Part shown: positions 30,252 to 39,207 of the stretch, piece by piece
How positions within the stretch are numbered: position 1 is the stretch's first letter
Layout of the letters: each line of letters begins with the position of its first letter
NCBI GenBank assembly: GCA_910584485.1
Contig: CAJUAV010000001.1
Span: forward strand, 310,001-374,000
Source: an uncultured Alistipes sp.
Lineage (GTDB): Bacteria > Bacteroidota > Bacteroidia > Bacteroidales > Rikenellaceae
Reading direction: 5' to 3'
DNA: 64,000 bases
Notes under the pieces: generated by a model
Told to the model about the DNA's origin: nothing
What the model saw: the letters and a program-made list of their open reading frames with translations, nothing else
Database searches by the model: none
Made by a program: the position numbers and the translations under genes

Positions 30252-31058
30252 TTACAGATTGAACGCGCGTTTCAGCTCGTCCATCTGCTCCTGCGAGGTA
30301 CCCTCGGGCGTGAAGCCCATCGATTTGGCCGTCAGATAGATCTGTGCGGCTTTCGACAGCACGTCCACCTGGTCGAAGGCCTCCATGATATCGGGGCCGA
30401 CGGCGCATACGCCGTGCTTCTCCCACATCACCACGTCGTACTCCTTCAGCTGCTCGATCGTACCCTCGGCCAACTCGACCGACGAAGGCATGTAGTACGG
30501 CACGATGCCCAACCCCTTCGGGCAGAAAGCGCGCGTCTCGGGGATCATCGACCACAGCAGGTTCGTCAGCACGTCCTTCTGCAGGAACGCTCGGTTGTGC
30601 GTCATGGCGATCAGATCGATCGGATGCGTGTGGATCGCCGCCTTGTAGCCGTTGCCGCTCTCGATCATCTGGTTGTGCATCGAGAGGTGCGACGCCAGCT
30701 CCGAGGTGGGTTTTACGGCCTTGTCGGCGATGATGACGTACGAGGCGCAGTCGTCCGAAATGCGGATCACCGAGCCGTTCTCCATCGGCCAGCGGGCCAG
30801 ATCGCGCATGCGGCGGTTCGTACCCTTGCAGAAGAAATAGCACCCTTTGAGCGACGGCAGCGTCGTGCCGATCGGATAGGCGGGTGAAATGGCAGGCATG
30901 CGGCGAATCTCGTCGTCGACGAACTCCGTGACGTTGATCGTGATGTTGCCGCCGTTGCGCTCGGCCCACCCCTTCTGCCACAGATAACCGGCCACCTCGG
31001 CCACCTTGTCGATCTCGGCCTTCAGGGTGGGACGGTTTTCAAGAATAGATTTCAACAT
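30252..31058 (-). CDS. rhaD: Rhamnulose-1-phosphate aldolase
   Basis: Class II zinc aldolase that splits L-rhamnulose-1-phosphate into dihydroxyacetone phosphate and L-lactaldehyde. 268 residues, close to the E. coli enzyme. Visible are the phosphate/substrate segment WAERNGGNITINV, the metal-binding AAIHTHPIDLIAMTH (H-x-H) and the later EKHGVCAVG with the third histidine. Last gene of the rhamnose cluster, but separated from rhaT by about 515 bases of repeat DNA, and no clear TAnnTTTG was found in front of it. Confidence 0.95.
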   Translation of the reverse strand: MLKSILENRPTLKAEIDKVAEVAGYLWQKGWAERNGGNITINVTEFVDDEIRRMPAISPAYPIGTTLPSLKGCYFFCKGTNRRMRDLARWPMENGSVIRISDDCASYVIIADKAVKPTSELASHLSMHNQMIESGNGYKAAIHTHPIDLIAMTHNRAFLQKDVLTNLLWSMIPETRAFCPKGLGIVPYYMPSSVELAEGTIEQLKEYDVVMWEKHGVCAVGPDIMEAFDQVDVLSKAAQIYLTAKSMGFTPEGTSQEQMDELKRAFNL

Positions 31059-31079
31059 ATTCGGTTGTTTTTAGTGTAA

Positions 31080-31565
31080 TTACAAATGGTTGCAGCCGTC
31101 GGCCCACAATCGGGCGAAGGGCGAGCAACGGAACGCATCTTACGTTTAGATGCGACGTTTACGAAGCAAGGCTTCGCGGAGCGGCTGCGGGCGGCTCTCG
31201 GGTCGAAGCCTGCGGAGTGCATGCACGTTTGCCAAAACCGCGGGCCTCCGATCGTTCGATTTTACGCGGGCGGCAGCCTGCGGAGGTTTCACAACGAGCG
31301 GCTGCGAGTTGCGGGCCTCCGCTGCGGGAGGCTGCGACCCGCCGATCCCTGCGGGATCGAAACTGCGCCGCACGAGGCGGCAGCGAACGACGGCATACGG
31401 GAGGTTGCGGCCCGCCGATGGCTGCGCCATCGAAACTGCGCCGCACGAGACGACGGCGAGCAGAACCACACTGCGGCCCGCCGACCTATGCGAGGTCGAT
31501 TGCGCGAGTTCGCAGACAGGAGCGAGAAAAGGCTTCGGCCCGACGCTCTCCGTCCGTCGAAGCAG
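31080..31565. repeat. Mosaic repeat cluster inside the rhamnose operon
   Basis: Lies between rhaT and rhaD, genes of one pathway and strand. Holds hairpins GATCCC-TGC-GGGATC (31344-31358), GATGGC-TGC-GCCATC (31417-31431) and a GACCTATGCGAGGTC form (about 31485), each just after a GCGGCCCGCC module, plus CTCGGGTCGAAGCCTGCGGAG near 31198. No gene seen. Confidence 0.85.
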
Positions 31566-31574
31566 CTGCCTACC

Positions 31575-32609
31575 CTACTTCAGCAGCTCGGGAATGAAGG
31601 TCGAGACGATCAGCACCGCAATGCCGATCACCAGCACCGCGATCGTCTTCCGCGAGCAGCCCTTCCACTCCTTCAGCAGGATGCCCCACACGTTCGAGAA
31701 GGTGACGTTGAGCGCCATCAGGATGCAGAAAGCGAAGGTCGTCAGCGTCGGAGATGCGGCGAGAAATCCCTTGCCGAGGCTCAAGCCGAAGAACTGCGAG
31801 TACCACAGACCGCCGGCCAAAGCGCAGAAAAGCAGGTTATTGGCCCACAGCTCCCGACGGCCGTAGTCGCCGAACGTCTTGTTGCGGGCGTTCTGCCACA
31901 GGCAGTAGACGGCATTCGTCGCGAAGCCGCCGAGCGTCACGAAGAAGGTGCCGGGCAGCGTGCGGAACAGCTCGCCCGTCTCGGCGAAATGCAGCGTGCC
32001 GCCGAACTCCAGCCCCATGTTGAAGCAGGCGCTCATCAGGCCCGCCAGCAGGGCGATGCCGATGCCTTTCGGGAAATCGAAATCCTTGACGGCCGCCTGT
32101 TTCTCCTCGTCCGAGAGCGACGCCGCCTTCATGCCGCCCGCAACGCCGATGATGGCGATGCCGACGAGCGTCACGACGACGCCGATCACCACGGCAGCGG
32201 TCAGCTTCTCCAGGTGACCCGCCTCGGGGTAGAACAGATGCAGCATCACGGGGCCGAGGATCGTTCCCAGACCCGCACAGGTGCCGAGCGAAATCGACTG
32301 TCCGAGCGCCACTCCGAGGTAGCGCATCGAGAGGCCGAAGGTCAGGCCGCCGACGCCCCACAGCGCACCGAAGAGGATGGTCATCCAGATGCGGAAGGCG
32401 TTGTCGGCCGTGAGCAGTTCGCCGAACGAGTGGCCCGCAGGCACGGCCAGCAAAGCGCCGAGCAGCGGGAAGAGCAGCCACGCGAAGAGGCCCTGGGTGA
32501 GCCAGAAGCTCTCCCAGGACCACTCGCGGACCTTTTTGATCGGCACGTAGGAGCTGCTCTGACAGAAGCTCCCGACGGCGATAATGAGCAATCCGAACAA
32601 GATCTCCAT
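31575..32609 (-). CDS. rhaT: L-rhamnose-proton symporter
   Basis: 344-residue inner-membrane carrier of the RhaT family with about ten hydrophobic helices. Conserved RhaT segments: GSFCQSSSYVPIKKVREWSWESFWL near the N-terminus, WGVGGLTFGLSMRYLGVALG and the gap-rich GTCAGLGTILGP. Brings in L-rhamnose for the adjacent catabolic enzymes. Follows fucO by 12 bases, in the same operon. Confidence 0.94.
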   Translation of the reverse strand: MEILFGLLIIAVGSFCQSSSYVPIKKVREWSWESFWLTQGLFAWLLFPLLGALLAVPAGHSFGELLTADNAFRIWMTILFGALWGVGGLTFGLSMRYLGVALGQSISLGTCAGLGTILGPVMLHLFYPEAGHLEKLTAAVVIGVVVTLVGIAIIGVAGGMKAASLSDEEKQAAVKDFDFPKGIGIALLAGLMSACFNMGLEFGGTLHFAETGELFRTLPGTFFVTLGGFATNAVYCLWQNARNKTFGDYGRRELWANNLLFCALAGGLWYSQFFGLSLGKGFLAASPTLTTFAFCILMALNVTFSNVWGILLKEWKGCSRKTIAVLVIGIAVLIVSTFIPELLK

Positions 32610-32621
32610 CGCGCACCTTTA

Positions 32622-33776
32622 TTAATAAGCGATGCGGTAGAGCTCCTCGATCTCCTCGACGGAGGTCGGACGCGGATTGCCGCCCGTGCAGACGTCGTTG
32701 AAGGCGGCCACGGCCAGGTCGTGCAGATCCTCCTCGCGGACGCCGATCTCGTGCAGGTGCTGCGGGATGCCGATCGACAGCGAGAGCGCGCGCACCGCCC
32801 CGATGGCGGCCTCGACCCCCTCGTCGACCGTCATGCCCGTCGTGTCGACCCCCATCGCCCGAGCGATGCCGAGGTACTTGGCCCGTGCGGGCGAATCGGC
32901 GTTGTAGGCCATCACATAGGGCAGCAGCAGCGCGTTGGCGACGCCGTGCGGCGTGTCGTAGAAGGCCCCCAGCGGGTGCGCCATCGAGTGCACGATACCC
33001 AGCCCCACGTTCGAGAAGCCCATGCCGGCGATGTACTGCGCCTCGGCCATCCCCTCGCGGGCGACGACGTCGGCACCGTTCTGCACGGCGTTGTAGAGGT
33101 GCTCGTGGATCAGCTCGATCGCTTTCGTCTCGAACATGTCGCTCATCGTCCAGGCTCCCGGGGTGATGTAGCTTTCGATGGCGTGCGTCAGGGCATCCAT
33201 GCCCGTCGAGGCCGTGAGCCCCTTGGGCATCGACATCATCAGCTCGCAGTCGATCACGGCGCACATCGGAATGTCGTTCGGGTCGACGCAGACCATCTTC
33301 TTCTTGTTCTCCTCGTCCGTGATGACGTAGTTAATCGTCGTCTCGGCCGCCGTACCCGCCGTCGTCGGCAGAGCGAAGGTCGGCACGGCACGGTGCTTGG
33401 TCGGCGCCACGCCCTCCAGCGAGCGGACGTCCTTGAACTCGGGGTTGTTGTGGATCACGCCCACGGCCTTCGCCGTGTCGATGGCCGAGCCGCCGCCCAG
33501 CGCCACGATGCAGTCGGCACCCGACCGTTCGAAGGCGGCCAGCGCGTCGAGCACGTTCTTGATCGTCGGGTTGGGCTTGATGTCCGAGAAGATCTCGTAG
33601 GGAATCTCCGCACCGCGGAGCACCTCTTCGACCTTCGCGGCGACCCCGAAGCGGACCAGGTCGTTGTCCGTGACAAGCATCGCCTTGCGGTAGCCGCGCT
33701 TGCGAATCTCGTCGGCGACGACCGAGCGGCAGCCCGCTCCGTAATAGGAGGTTTCGTTCAGAACGATACGATACAT
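32622..33776 (-). CDS. fucO: Lactaldehyde reductase (iron-type alcohol dehydrogenase)
   Basis: Reduces L-lactaldehyde, a product of rhamnulose-1-phosphate cleavage, to L-1,2-propanediol with NADH. 384 residues of the group III, iron-dependent alcohol dehydrogenase family: NAD-binding GGGSAIDTAKAVG, the family signature TTAGTAAETT, and metal ligands in MDALTHAIESY and GIVHSMAHPLGAFYDTPHG. FucO is the closest assignment and is supported by its place in the rhamnose operon. Confidence 0.93.
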   Translation of the reverse strand: MYRIVLNETSYYGAGCRSVVADEIRKRGYRKAMLVTDNDLVRFGVAAKVEEVLRGAEIPYEIFSDIKPNPTIKNVLDALAAFERSGADCIVALGGGSAIDTAKAVGVIHNNPEFKDVRSLEGVAPTKHRAVPTFALPTTAGTAAETTINYVITDEENKKKMVCVDPNDIPMCAVIDCELMMSMPKGLTASTGMDALTHAIESYITPGAWTMSDMFETKAIELIHEHLYNAVQNGADVVAREGMAEAQYIAGMGFSNVGLGIVHSMAHPLGAFYDTPHGVANALLLPYVMAYNADSPARAKYLGIARAMGVDTTGMTVDEGVEAAIGAVRALSLSIGIPQHLHEIGVREEDLHDLAVAAFNDVCTGGNPRPTSVEEIEELYRIAY

Positions 33777-33795
33777 GATGTTCGGCTTTTAAGGG

Positions 33796-35049
33796 TTAGC
33801 GTTTCGAGGTGACCTCTTTTTCGTACTGCTGGATGCCCGCGATGAACTCCTCGCCCACGGGGACGTCGTTCTTCAGGCAGAACATGTCCCAGACGGCGTT
33901 CCAGGGCAGCGACTTGGCCTCCTCGAGCAGCGCCAGGCGCTCGAAGCCCTTGCCCGAAAGCTCGTATTCGCGCAGCGTCTTGAGCGGTTCGAGCAGCGCC
34001 TGCAGCAGGCATTTCTGCGTGGCGCGCGAGCCGATCACGTAGGCGCCGATGCGGTTGATCGAGGCGTCGAAGTAGTCCAGACCGATGTGCACCTTGTCCA
34101 GCGCGTCGCAGCGGACGATCTCCTTCATGAGGTCCATCGTCTCGTCGTTCATGATCGTCACGTGGTCCGAGTCCCAGCGGACGGGGCGCGACACGTGCAG
34201 CATCACCTCGGGGGTGAAGAGCAGCAGCGACGAGAGCTTGTCGGCCGTCGACTCGGTCGGATGGAAGTGGCCCGTGTCGAGCGTCACCATCATGTTGCGC
34301 TTCGAGGCGTAGGCGATGTAGAAGTCGTTCGAGCCGACCGTGTAGCTCTCCAGACCGATGCCGAAGACCTTCGATTCGACGCAGTCCTTCATGTTCTTAT
34401 ACGGGGTTGCGAAGATCCGGTCCAGCGAATCCTTCAGCAGCTCGCGGTAGTACATGCGGTTGACGGTGATGTCCTTCGAACCGTCGTGCACCCACGTGTT
34501 CATGACGCAGGGGTCGCCCTGCGCCTCGCCCATCGCCTCGGCCACGGCGCGGCAGCGCTTCGAGTGCTCGACCCAGAAGGCGCGGATCGCGGGATCGGGG
34601 TTCGAGAGCGACAGATCGCCCGACTTGGGATGCGAGAAGGAGGTCGAGTTGAAATCGAGCTTCATGCCGTTGGCCTTCGCCCAGTCGATCCACCCGCGGA
34701 AATGGGCGGGCTCCACCTCATTGCGGTCGACGAACTTGTCGCCGAACTCGCCGTAGATCTCGTGGAGGTTCAGGCGGTGTTTGCCCGGGATGAACGAGGC
34801 GGCCTTCAGGATGTCGGCGCGCAGTTCGTCGATGTTGCGGGCGCGGCCCGGGTAGTTGCCCGTCGTCTGGATGCCGCCCGAAAGCGCACCCGCCTTGGGC
34901 TCGAAGCCCACCACGTCGTCGGCCTGCCAGCAATGCAGCGACAGGGGCGTCCGCTGCAGCTGCTCGAGGACGGCATCCGTGTCGATGCCGAGGGCCGCAT
35001 AGCGTTCTTTGGCGATCGCATACGCCTTTTCGATCAATTCAGTCTTCAT
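33796..35049 (-). CDS. rhaA: L-rhamnose isomerase
   Basis: Converts L-rhamnose to L-rhamnulose in the cytoplasm. 417 residues, as in E. coli RhaA. Typical blocks are LHCWQADDVVGFEP, GGIQTTGNYPGRARN, the metal region KLDFNSTSFSHPKSGD, NTWVHDGSKD and TLDTGHFHPTESTADKLS. Second gene of the leftward rha operon, 52 bases after rhaB. Confidence 0.97.
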   Translation of the reverse strand: MKTELIEKAYAIAKERYAALGIDTDAVLEQLQRTPLSLHCWQADDVVGFEPKAGALSGGIQTTGNYPGRARNIDELRADILKAASFIPGKHRLNLHEIYGEFGDKFVDRNEVEPAHFRGWIDWAKANGMKLDFNSTSFSHPKSGDLSLSNPDPAIRAFWVEHSKRCRAVAEAMGEAQGDPCVMNTWVHDGSKDITVNRMYYRELLKDSLDRIFATPYKNMKDCVESKVFGIGLESYTVGSNDFYIAYASKRNMMVTLDTGHFHPTESTADKLSSLLLFTPEVMLHVSRPVRWDSDHVTIMNDETMDLMKEIVRCDALDKVHIGLDYFDASINRIGAYVIGSRATQKCLLQALLEPLKTLREYELSGKGFERLALLEEAKSLPWNAVWDMFCLKNDVPVGEEFIAGIQQYEKEVTSKR

Positions 35050-35101
35050 GGTTTTCCGTTTTTAGGTATTGTTGATGATAGTTCGTTCTATAATAATTAG
35101 G

Positions 35102-36529
35102 TCAAAGGGCGTGCGGCTCGAAGCGCTTCGTCTCGATCGAGCTGCGGATGTAGCGGCGCATCTCGGCCAGCGAGCCGACGAGCCCCGCCGAACGCGCCTG
35201 CACCATGACGTTGCCCAGGGCCGTCGCCTCGGCGGGACCCGCCACGACGGGAATGCCGCAGGCATCGGCCGTCATGCGGTTCAGCAGGTCGTTCTGCGCG
35301 CCGCCGCCGATCACGTGCAGCACCTCGATCGGGAAAGGAGCGGCCGAACGCAGCTTGCCGAGCACCTCGGCGTACTTGGCCGCCAGCGAATCGAAGATCA
35401 GACGCATCATCGCCGCGTCGTCGGCGGGCACCTCCATCGTATGCACCTCGCAGTAGCGGCGGATCGCCGCCGGCATGTCGGTCGGCGCGGCGAAGGCCGC
35501 GTCGTCGGGGTCGAGAACCGCCTGCGAGGGTGCCGTGGTCTGCATCAGGCGCATGATCTCCGGGTAGGAGTACTCCCTCCCCTCGCGCTTCCAGGCGGCA
35601 CGGCACTGCTCGAGCAGCCACATGCCCGTGATGTTCTTCAGGAAGCGGGTCGTGCCGTCCACGCCCCCCTCGTTCGTGAAATTCATCGCGTAGGACTCCT
35701 CCGTGATCTCGGGAGCCGCCAGCTCGACGCCCATCAGCGACCAGGTGCCCGACGAAAGGTAGGCGAAGCGCTCGTTTTCGGCAGGCACGGCCGCCACGGC
35801 CGATCCCGTGTCGTGTCCAGCGACCGCCACGACGGGAATTTCGCCGAGCCCCGTGCGGCGCGCCACCGAAGGCAGCAGCGTGCCGATGCGCGTGCCGGGC
35901 ATCACCACCTCGGGGAAGCGGTCGGCCGAGACGCCCGCCGCGGCGAGCAGTTCGGCGTCAATGCGCTTCGTGCGCGGGTTCATGAACTGCGAGGTCGAGA
36001 GGATCGTATACTCGCAGACCTTGCCGCCCGTCAGCAGGTAGGCCAGTGCGTCGGGCATGAAGAGGATCGTATCGGCCGCATCGAGGGCCGTCACGCCGTC
36101 GCGGTGCTGGGCATAGAGCTGGAAGAGGGAGTTGAAATTCATGATCTGGATGCCCGTGCGCTCGTAGACCTCACGGCGCGGGATGCGCTCGAAATAGGCC
36201 TCGGGGGCCCCGTTCGTGTAGGGATCGCGGTAGGCGCGCGGCAGCCCGAGCGGCATGCCGTCGCGGCCGATCGCCACGAAATCGACGCCCCACGTGTCGA
36301 TGCCGATCGACTCGATCCGAAGGTTGCGGCGGCCCGCCTCGGTCAGCCCCTGCACGATGTCGTCGTAGAGGGCGTAGATGTTCCAGTAATAATGGTCGCC
36401 GACCTCGATGAGTGGCGTGGGGAAACGATGCAGCACCTCGAGGTCGATCTTCTCGTCGCCCAGCGTGGCCAGCATCACGCGACCGCTGGTTGCGCCCAGG
36501 TCGATCGCCAGAAAATGATGGGTTGTCAT
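35102..36529 (-). CDS. rhaB: Rhamnulokinase
   Basis: ATP-dependent FGGY-family kinase that phosphorylates L-rhamnulose. 475 residues with the N-terminal phosphate loop AIDLGATSGRVMLA, the DTWGVDFVAIG substrate segment, AGHDTGSAVAAVPA, YLSSGTWSLMG and the adenosine motif VIGGGAQNDLLNRMTADA. First gene of the operon; the -7 element TAAATTTG on this strand is at 36621-36628, across a 253-base region from the divergent AraC regulator. Confidence 0.97.
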   Translation of the reverse strand: MTTHHFLAIDLGATSGRVMLATLGDEKIDLEVLHRFPTPLIEVGDHYYWNIYALYDDIVQGLTEAGRRNLRIESIGIDTWGVDFVAIGRDGMPLGLPRAYRDPYTNGAPEAYFERIPRREVYERTGIQIMNFNSLFQLYAQHRDGVTALDAADTILFMPDALAYLLTGGKVCEYTILSTSQFMNPRTKRIDAELLAAAGVSADRFPEVVMPGTRIGTLLPSVARRTGLGEIPVVAVAGHDTGSAVAAVPAENERFAYLSSGTWSLMGVELAAPEITEESYAMNFTNEGGVDGTTRFLKNITGMWLLEQCRAAWKREGREYSYPEIMRLMQTTAPSQAVLDPDDAAFAAPTDMPAAIRRYCEVHTMEVPADDAAMMRLIFDSLAAKYAEVLGKLRSAAPFPIEVLHVIGGGAQNDLLNRMTADACGIPVVAGPAEATALGNVMVQARSAGLVGSLAEMRRYIRSSIETKRFEPHAL

Positions 36530-36599
36530 GATGCGGTTTCAGGTTGTTCGTTCGCGCGTCGGAAGCATCGCGGGCCCGCTGCGGAGCGACACGGGGTCG

Positions 36600-36760
36600 C
36601 ACGGGGCACGATCTTCTAAACAAATTTAGGATAATTACGGGGATCGGATTTTATGAAACTGACAAAACAGTTACGAAGATTGACCGAAACGTCGAATTGA
36701 TATCAAAATCGTAAAATAAAATCGGTAATTATCAAATTTATCACTATTTTTGCTAACGGT
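36600..36760. promoter_or_regulatory. Divergent rhaB/AraC control region
   Basis: AT-rich. Contains TAAATTTG (minus, 36621-36628) for rhaB and TATTTTTG (plus, 36745-36752) for the regulator. GGATAATTACGGGGATCGGATTTTA-like sequence beginning at about 36629 is mirrored by TAAAATCGGTAATTATC near 36717-36733, an interrupted inverted repeat that would suit an AraC-type dimer bridging the two promoters. Confidence 0.62.
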
Positions 36761-36782
36761 ATACCATACAAAAACCGACACC

Positions 36783-37682
36783 ATGGCTTACAAACAGGAC
36801 TTTTCGAAATACCTCGTCACCAATGCGCAGGATGAAAAGTGGGGTATGCTCTGCACGACGGTGGGTTGTCAGAACGCCACGCCGCACGCCCCCTATCCTG
36901 TCTCGACGCACCCGAGCGACTACAATTTCACCAAGAACGGGCGCATCCTGGACGAGTACCAGCTCGTCTACATCACCGAAGGCGAAGGATGGTTCCAGAC
37001 GGCTACCTCCGAACCGCAGCGCATCGAGGCGGGAACGATCCTGCTCATCTTCCCAGGCGAACGCCACCTCTACTACCCCAACCCCGAAACGGGCTGGCGC
37101 GAAATGTGGGTCGGATTCCGCGGTCCGCAGGCCGACGCCATGACGGGCAACTTCTTCGCGGGCGACCACCCGCTGCTGCGCGTCGGCGTCCGCGAATCGA
37201 TCGTCGCGCTCTACCGCGAAATCATGGAGCTCGCCCAAAGCGACGTGCGCGGCTGCCAGCAGGTGATCGCGGGCATCATCGCCCACCTGCTCGGCCGCAT
37301 CTACTACGACCGCATCCATTTCGCGGCGCGCGGCAACAAGAACACGGACAAGATCAACCAGGCGCAGCTCATGCTGCGCGAGCACATCTCGACCCGCATC
37401 TCGCCCGCCGAGGTGGCCGCACGGTTGAGTATGAGCTATTCGCTGCTGCGCAACCTCTTCAAGCAGATGACAGGCGTCTCGATGTCGGCCTACCAGCAGC
37501 ACCTGAAGCTCAACCTCGCGAAGGAGCTCTTGAGCAACTCGACGAAGAACATCTCCGAAATCGCCTACGAGACGGGCTTCGAATCGGTGAGCCGCTTCTG
37601 CTGCTTCTTCCGCCAGCACATGAACATCACCGCCTCGGAGTTCCGCGCCAAGAACAGCATCCGACAGCTCAAAGGACGGTAG
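36783..37682 (+). CDS. AraC-family regulator, probable rhamnose regulator
   Basis: 299 residues. N-terminal cupin-type sensing domain (ILDEYQLVYITEGEGWFQ, GTILLIFPGERHLYYPNPETGWREMWVGFRG, about 55-120) and C-terminal double HTH (ISPAEVAARLSMSYSLLRNLFKQMTGVSMSAYQQHLKLNLAKELL, then ISEIAYETGFESVSRFCCFFRQHMNITASEFR). Start at ATG 36783, 31 bases past its -7 element; a longer frame begins upstream of the likely transcript start. Being divergent from rhaB suggests it activates the rha genes with L-rhamnose or rhamnulose as ligand, an inference. Its stop is one base from the next start. Confidence 0.92.
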   Translation: MAYKQDFSKYLVTNAQDEKWGMLCTTVGCQNATPHAPYPVSTHPSDYNFTKNGRILDEYQLVYITEGEGWFQTATSEPQRIEAGTILLIFPGERHLYYPNPETGWREMWVGFRGPQADAMTGNFFAGDHPLLRVGVRESIVALYREIMELAQSDVRGCQQVIAGIIAHLLGRIYYDRIHFAARGNKNTDKINQAQLMLREHISTRISPAEVAARLSMSYSLLRNLFKQMTGVSMSAYQQHLKLNLAKELLSNSTKNISEIAYETGFESVSRFCCFFRQHMNITASEFRAKNSIRQLKGR

Positions 37683-37683
37683 G

Positions 37684-38619
37684 ATGACGCAGCCGACCCT
37701 CGTACTGCTCGACCGCGCCACGCTCGGCGAGGTCGCGCTCGGTCCGATCGCCGCCCTCGGCCGTCTGGTCTGCCACGACCGCACGGCGCCGTCGCAGACG
37801 ACCGCCCGCATCGCCGAAGCCGAGGTCGTCATCACGAACAAGGTCCGCATCGGCCGCGCCGAAATCGACGCGGCACCGCGCCTGCGCCTTGTCTGCATCG
37901 CCGCGACGGGGACGAACAACGTCGACACGGCCTACGCCGCCGAACGCGGCATCGCCGTCCGCAACGTCGCGGGCTACTCGACCGAGAGCGTCGTGCAGAC
38001 CACCTTCGCCCACCTGCTCTCGCTCGCGGGGCGGCTGCCCGCCTTCGACCGCATCGTCAAGAGCGGCGAATACGGCCGCAGCGGCCTCTTCACCGACGCG
38101 ACGCTGCCCTACCGCGAGCTGCACGGCCGCCGCATGGGCATCATCGGGCTGGGGACGATCGGCCGCCGCGTCGCCGCCGTGGCCGAGGCCTTCGGCATGG
38201 AGGTGGTCTACCACCCCACGTCGGGCATCGCGCACGACGAGCGCTACCCCGCCCTCGGACTCGACGAACTGCTCGCGACGAGCGACGTCGTATCGATCCA
38301 CGCCCCGCTCAACGAGCGGACGCAGGGGTTGATCGGGGCGGCGGAGTTGCGGCGCATGAAGCCCACGGCCCTGCTGCTCAACGCGGGACGGGGCGGCATC
38401 GTCGACGAGCAGGCGCTGGCCGAAGCGCTCGACGCGGGATGCCCCGCAGGGGCGGGGCTGGACGTCTATGCCGTCGAGCCGCTCCCCGCCGACAGCCCGC
38501 TGCTCGGGATGCGGCACCCCGAGCGGCTGTCGCTGACGCCCCACACCGCCTGGGCCTCGGTCGAGGCGCGCGAACGGCTCGTCGCGGCCGTAGCCGAGAA
38601 CATTCGGAAAGGCTGGTAA
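37684..38619 (+). CDS. D-2-hydroxyacid dehydrogenase (glycerate dehydrogenase-like)
   Basis: 311-residue NAD(P)-dependent oxidoreductase. Rossmann motif GIIGLGTIGRRVA (about residue 152), catalytic Arg in NAGRGGIVDEQAL, Glu region DVYAVEPL and the catalytic His in TPHTAWAS. Closest in character to hydroxypyruvate/glycerate or D-lactate dehydrogenases; substrate not shown. It is translationally close-coupled to the AraC regulator, unusual for a housekeeping dehydrogenase, so a role near rhamnose breakdown products is possible. Ends in a strong terminator. Confidence 0.9.
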   Translation: MTQPTLVLLDRATLGEVALGPIAALGRLVCHDRTAPSQTTARIAEAEVVITNKVRIGRAEIDAAPRLRLVCIAATGTNNVDTAYAAERGIAVRNVAGYSTESVVQTTFAHLLSLAGRLPAFDRIVKSGEYGRSGLFTDATLPYRELHGRRMGIIGLGTIGRRVAAVAEAFGMEVVYHPTSGIAHDERYPALGLDELLATSDVVSIHAPLNERTQGLIGAAELRRMKPTALLLNAGRGGIVDEQALAEALDAGCPAGAGLDVYAVEPLPADSPLLGMRHPERLSLTPHTAWASVEARERLVAAVAENIRKGW

Positions 38620-38643
38620 TCGCGGGTTGTCCGAACGAAACGG

Positions 38644-38677
38644 CCGCATCCTCCCCTGTGGGAGGATGCGGTTTTTT
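38644..38677 (+). terminator. Terminator after the dehydrogenase gene
   Basis: CCGCATCCTCCC (38644-38655) pairs with GGGAGGATGCGG (38660-38671), loop CTGT, followed by six T. Confidence 0.92.
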
Positions 38678-38689
38678 CTTGGGGAGGGG

Positions 38690-39150
38690 CGGCAGCCCGC
38701 GGGCGAAGGTTATGCGGGTCGAAGCCTGCGGAGGATGCACTCGTTGAGAGGTCGGGTTGCCGATCCCTTGCGGGATCGAAAATGCCTGCAACGGTTCGCC
38801 GACGGCGGCAGGAGGCAGGTCGAGCCTGCGGGCGAGACTTGCCGTTCTGCCGCGTGGGGCGGCGGCGAACGGCACGCGCTGTCGCGCGAACGCATTCGGG
38901 ACGAAGCCTGCGGAGCGCACGCAGGATGCGGACGCAAACTGCGGGCCTCCGCTGCGGGAGGCTGCGGCCCGCCGCGCTGCGCGCGAGCCCTCGTACATCC
39001 GCTGACGACCAGGCAACGGGATCCGCCCGCCGATCCCTCACGGGATCGAGCCCCGTTGCAACAGACCTCTGCCAATGGGCGGCTGCGGCCCGCCGATCGC
39101 TGCGAGGTCGGGTTAAAGCGAAGCCACGGCATGCCGCTCACCCGACACAA
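38690..39150. repeat. Mosaic GC-rich palindromic repeat cluster
   Basis: Between two convergent units. Holds hairpins GATCCC-TTGC-GGGATC (about 38763) and GATCCC-TCAC-GGGATC (about 39033), the GTTCGCCGACGGC module (38785-38895), the CTCCGCTGCGGGAGGCTGCGGCCCGCC module (about 38945) and a diverged GATCGCTGCGAGGTC end (about 39097). CCTCGTACATCCGCTGACGA with following bases recurs at 52568. No gene seen. Confidence 0.85.
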
Positions 39151-39155
39151 CGCAC

Positions 39156-39186
39156 GCAGCCGTTCCCGAAAAACGGAAACGGCTGC
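39156..39186 (-). terminator. Hairpin after the M48 protease gene, possible terminator
   Basis: GCAGCCGTTCCCG (39156-39168) pairs with CGGAAACGGCTGC (39174-39186). No good T-run follows on the minus strand, so termination is tentative. Confidence 0.55.
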
Positions 39187-39207
39187 ATTTCGATCGGCGA
39201 AAACCGA

